A stretch of DNA of 5,995 nucleotides from an uncultured Subdoligranulum sp. (GTDB lineage: Bacteria; Bacillota; Clostridia; Christensenellales; CAG-314), in assembly GCA_900551395.1 (NCBI GenBank), contig URVX01000078.1, forward strand, positions 1-5,995, given 5' to 3'. Below are positions 5,037 through 5,995 of the stretch, in pieces. Under the pieces are notes generated by a model that had not been told where the DNA came from, made no database searches, and saw only the letters and a list, made by a program, of their open reading frames with translations. Each line of letters opens with the position of its first letter. Positions within the stretch are counted from its first letter, which is position 1. The position numbers and the translations under genes are program-made.

Positions 5037-5882
5037 ATGAACGTACAAAAGACGGACAAAGGCTTGCTGCTCACGCAGGCGGACTGCTTCAATCCCAAGG
5101 ACATTTTGGAGTGCGGTCAGATATTCAGGTTTGCCAAAAACGCGGCGGGGGATTACTGCGTGTTTTCTCTGGACAAGTTCGCAGAGATAAAGAGCATTCC
5201 CGAAGGATATTTTGTCGAGACGGACGCGCCGGACTATTTTTACGGGTTTTTCGACCTGGACAGGGATTACGGCACAATTATCGAAAAGCTGTCTAAATCC
5301 TTCGACGTCATGAAGCAGGCGGCGGATTTCGGTCGCGGAATCAGAATTCTCAGACAAAATCTTGAGGAAATGATTTTTTCCTTTATCATTTCCGCAAACA
5401 ACAACATAAAGCGCATACAGCTGATTATAGGCAGGCTGTGCGAGGCGCTGGGCGAAAAAACGCCCTACGGTTACGCATTTCCGTCGGTGGAAAAGCTTGC
5501 CGGCGTTTCGGGGCCCGATTTTTATTTCAGGCTCGGGGCGGGCTACCGCGCGCCCTATCTTTTTGATACGGCAAACGCGCTTGCCGACGGCTTCGACCTG
5601 AAGCGTCTTGAACGGGCGGATTCGGACGAAGCCCGCAGACTGCTTCTGTCCTTGAAGGGTGTGGGACCTAAGGTTGCCGATTGCATAATGCTTTTCGGAC
5701 TCAACCGTTTCGACGTTTTCCCTGTGGATACGTGGGTGAAAAAGGTTTATCACCGCTATTTCGAGACGGGACTCAAGGACAGTGAGATTTCGACCTTTTT
5801 CGTCGATACCTTCGGCGAATTGTCCGGTTTTGCCCAACAATATCTTTTTTATTTCCTGCGAACTATGGACAAAGTGAAATAA
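5037..5882 (+). CDS. ogg: OGG1-type 8-oxoguanine DNA glycosylase/AP lyase
   Basis: This enzyme removes oxidised guanine (8-oxoG) from DNA and can nick the resulting abasic site, starting base-excision repair. The 281-residue protein has an OGG_N-like N-terminal domain (residues 1 to about 100) and a HhH-GPD domain. The helix-hairpin-helix reads LKGVGPKVADC; K212 is the Schiff-base lysine (human OGG1 K249), and D231 in FPVDTW is the catalytic aspartate (D268), with the same 19-residue spacing. Other OGG1 residues are kept: N121 and R126 in NNNIKRI (N149, R154) and R171 in GYRAPY (R204). ATG 5037 is preferred because AGGAGA at 5027-5032 precedes it; an in-frame ATG at 4917 lies inside rpmA. No separate promoter was found, so expression may depend on read-through of the terminator just upstream. 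A 3-methyladenine glycosylase label is possible but fits less well. Confidence 0.93.
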   Translation: MNVQKTDKGLLLTQADCFNPKDILECGQIFRFAKNAAGDYCVFSLDKFAEIKSIPEGYFVETDAPDYFYGFFDLDRDYGTIIEKLSKSFDVMKQAADFGRGIRILRQNLEEMIFSFIISANNNIKRIQLIIGRLCEALGEKTPYGYAFPSVEKLAGVSGPDFYFRLGAGYRAPYLFDTANALADGFDLKRLERADSDEARRLLLSLKGVGPKVADCIMLFGLNRFDVFPVDTWVKKVYHRYFETGLKDSEISTFFVDTFGELSGFAQQYLFYFLRTMDKVK

Positions 5883-5894
5883 ATGTTGTATAAT
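5866..5894 (+). promoter_or_regulatory. Sigma-A promoter of the NYN-domain gene
   Basis: TGGACA (5866-5871, five of six matches) and a perfect TATAAT (5889-5894) are separated by the optimal 17 nt. The -35 box lies in the last codons of the glycosylase gene. The predicted start near 5901 leaves a leader of about 16 nt carrying GGAGGT at 5905-5910. Confidence 0.8.
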
Positions 5895-5916
5895 ACTTCT
5901 ATTCGGAGGTGCTTAA

Positions 5917-5995
5917 ATGCTTAAAGAATTGAATATCGCGCTGTTTGCGGACGCCGACAACTGCGGTTTGGAGTACAGTCATTTTGACAACACGC
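5917..5995 (+). CDS. N-terminal fragment of a NYN-domain (PIN-like) protein, cut by window end
   Basis: Only 26 codons are visible. They read MLKELNIALFADADNCG and continue, which fits the first strand and acidic loop of NYN-domain proteins (usual pattern IALFIDADN), a PIN-like nuclease fold related to the LabA/DUF88 group. The aspartates of ADADN correspond to the metal-binding acidic positions of the fold. Many bacterial members also have a C-terminal OST-HTH/LOTUS RNA-binding domain, which would lie outside the window. The start is well supported by GGAGGT at 5905-5910, 6 nt upstream, and by its own promoter. A role in RNA processing is the family expectation and cannot be shown from this fragment. 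Confidence 0.75.
   Translation, partial: MLKELNIALFADADNCGLEYSHFDNT

Overview
The window looks like chromosomal DNA of a spore-forming or formerly spore-forming Firmicute, most likely of class Clostridia. The evidence is the conserved series SpoIVFB-like M50 protease, TIGR03960 radical SAM protein, TIGR03936/DUF2344 protein, rplU, prp (ysxB), rpmA. L27 also carries the N-terminal extension, and Prp is the dedicated protease, that together mark Firmicutes. Base composition is moderate, roughly half GC, and codon use looks even across the window. No tRNA, rRNA, CRISPR array, insertion sequence or phage gene was seen.

Layout. (1) 2-2771, plus strand: the 3' end of a membrane M50 metalloprotease gene, then a radical SAM gene and its usual partner, the last two joined by an ATGA stop/start overlap. 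A consensus sigma-A promoter overlaps the protease stop codon and would start transcription almost on the radical SAM start codon. (2) 2772-2926: a short gap with a strong 12-bp palindromic hairpin that can end transcription from both sides. (3) 2927-3869, minus strand: two unrecognised small genes overlapping by 17 nt. One encodes an acidic, apparently disordered protein and the other an all-helical protein. They lie where many Clostridia carry rng (RNase G). (4) 3870-4061: a divergent promoter region with a good sigma-A promoter and an apparently structured leader for the ribosomal protein operon. (5) 4062-4978, plus strand: rplU, prp and rpmA, tightly packed, followed by a strong intrinsic terminator at 4995-5026. 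(6) 5037-5882, plus strand: an OGG1-type 8-oxoguanine DNA glycosylase, in the place where obg often follows rpmA. (7) 5917-5995: the first 26 codons of a NYN-domain protein with its own near-consensus promoter inside the glycosylase 3' end.

How they work together. L21 and L27 are 50S ribosomal proteins, and Prp removes the N-terminal peptide of L27 before or during 50S assembly. The radical SAM/DUF2344 pair is conserved next to this operon, but its chemistry is unknown. The glycosylase is a base-excision repair enzyme with no obvious link to the ribosomal genes. The two minus-strand genes are the least explained part of the window: they interrupt a conserved neighbourhood and look like a co-translated unit of unknown role.
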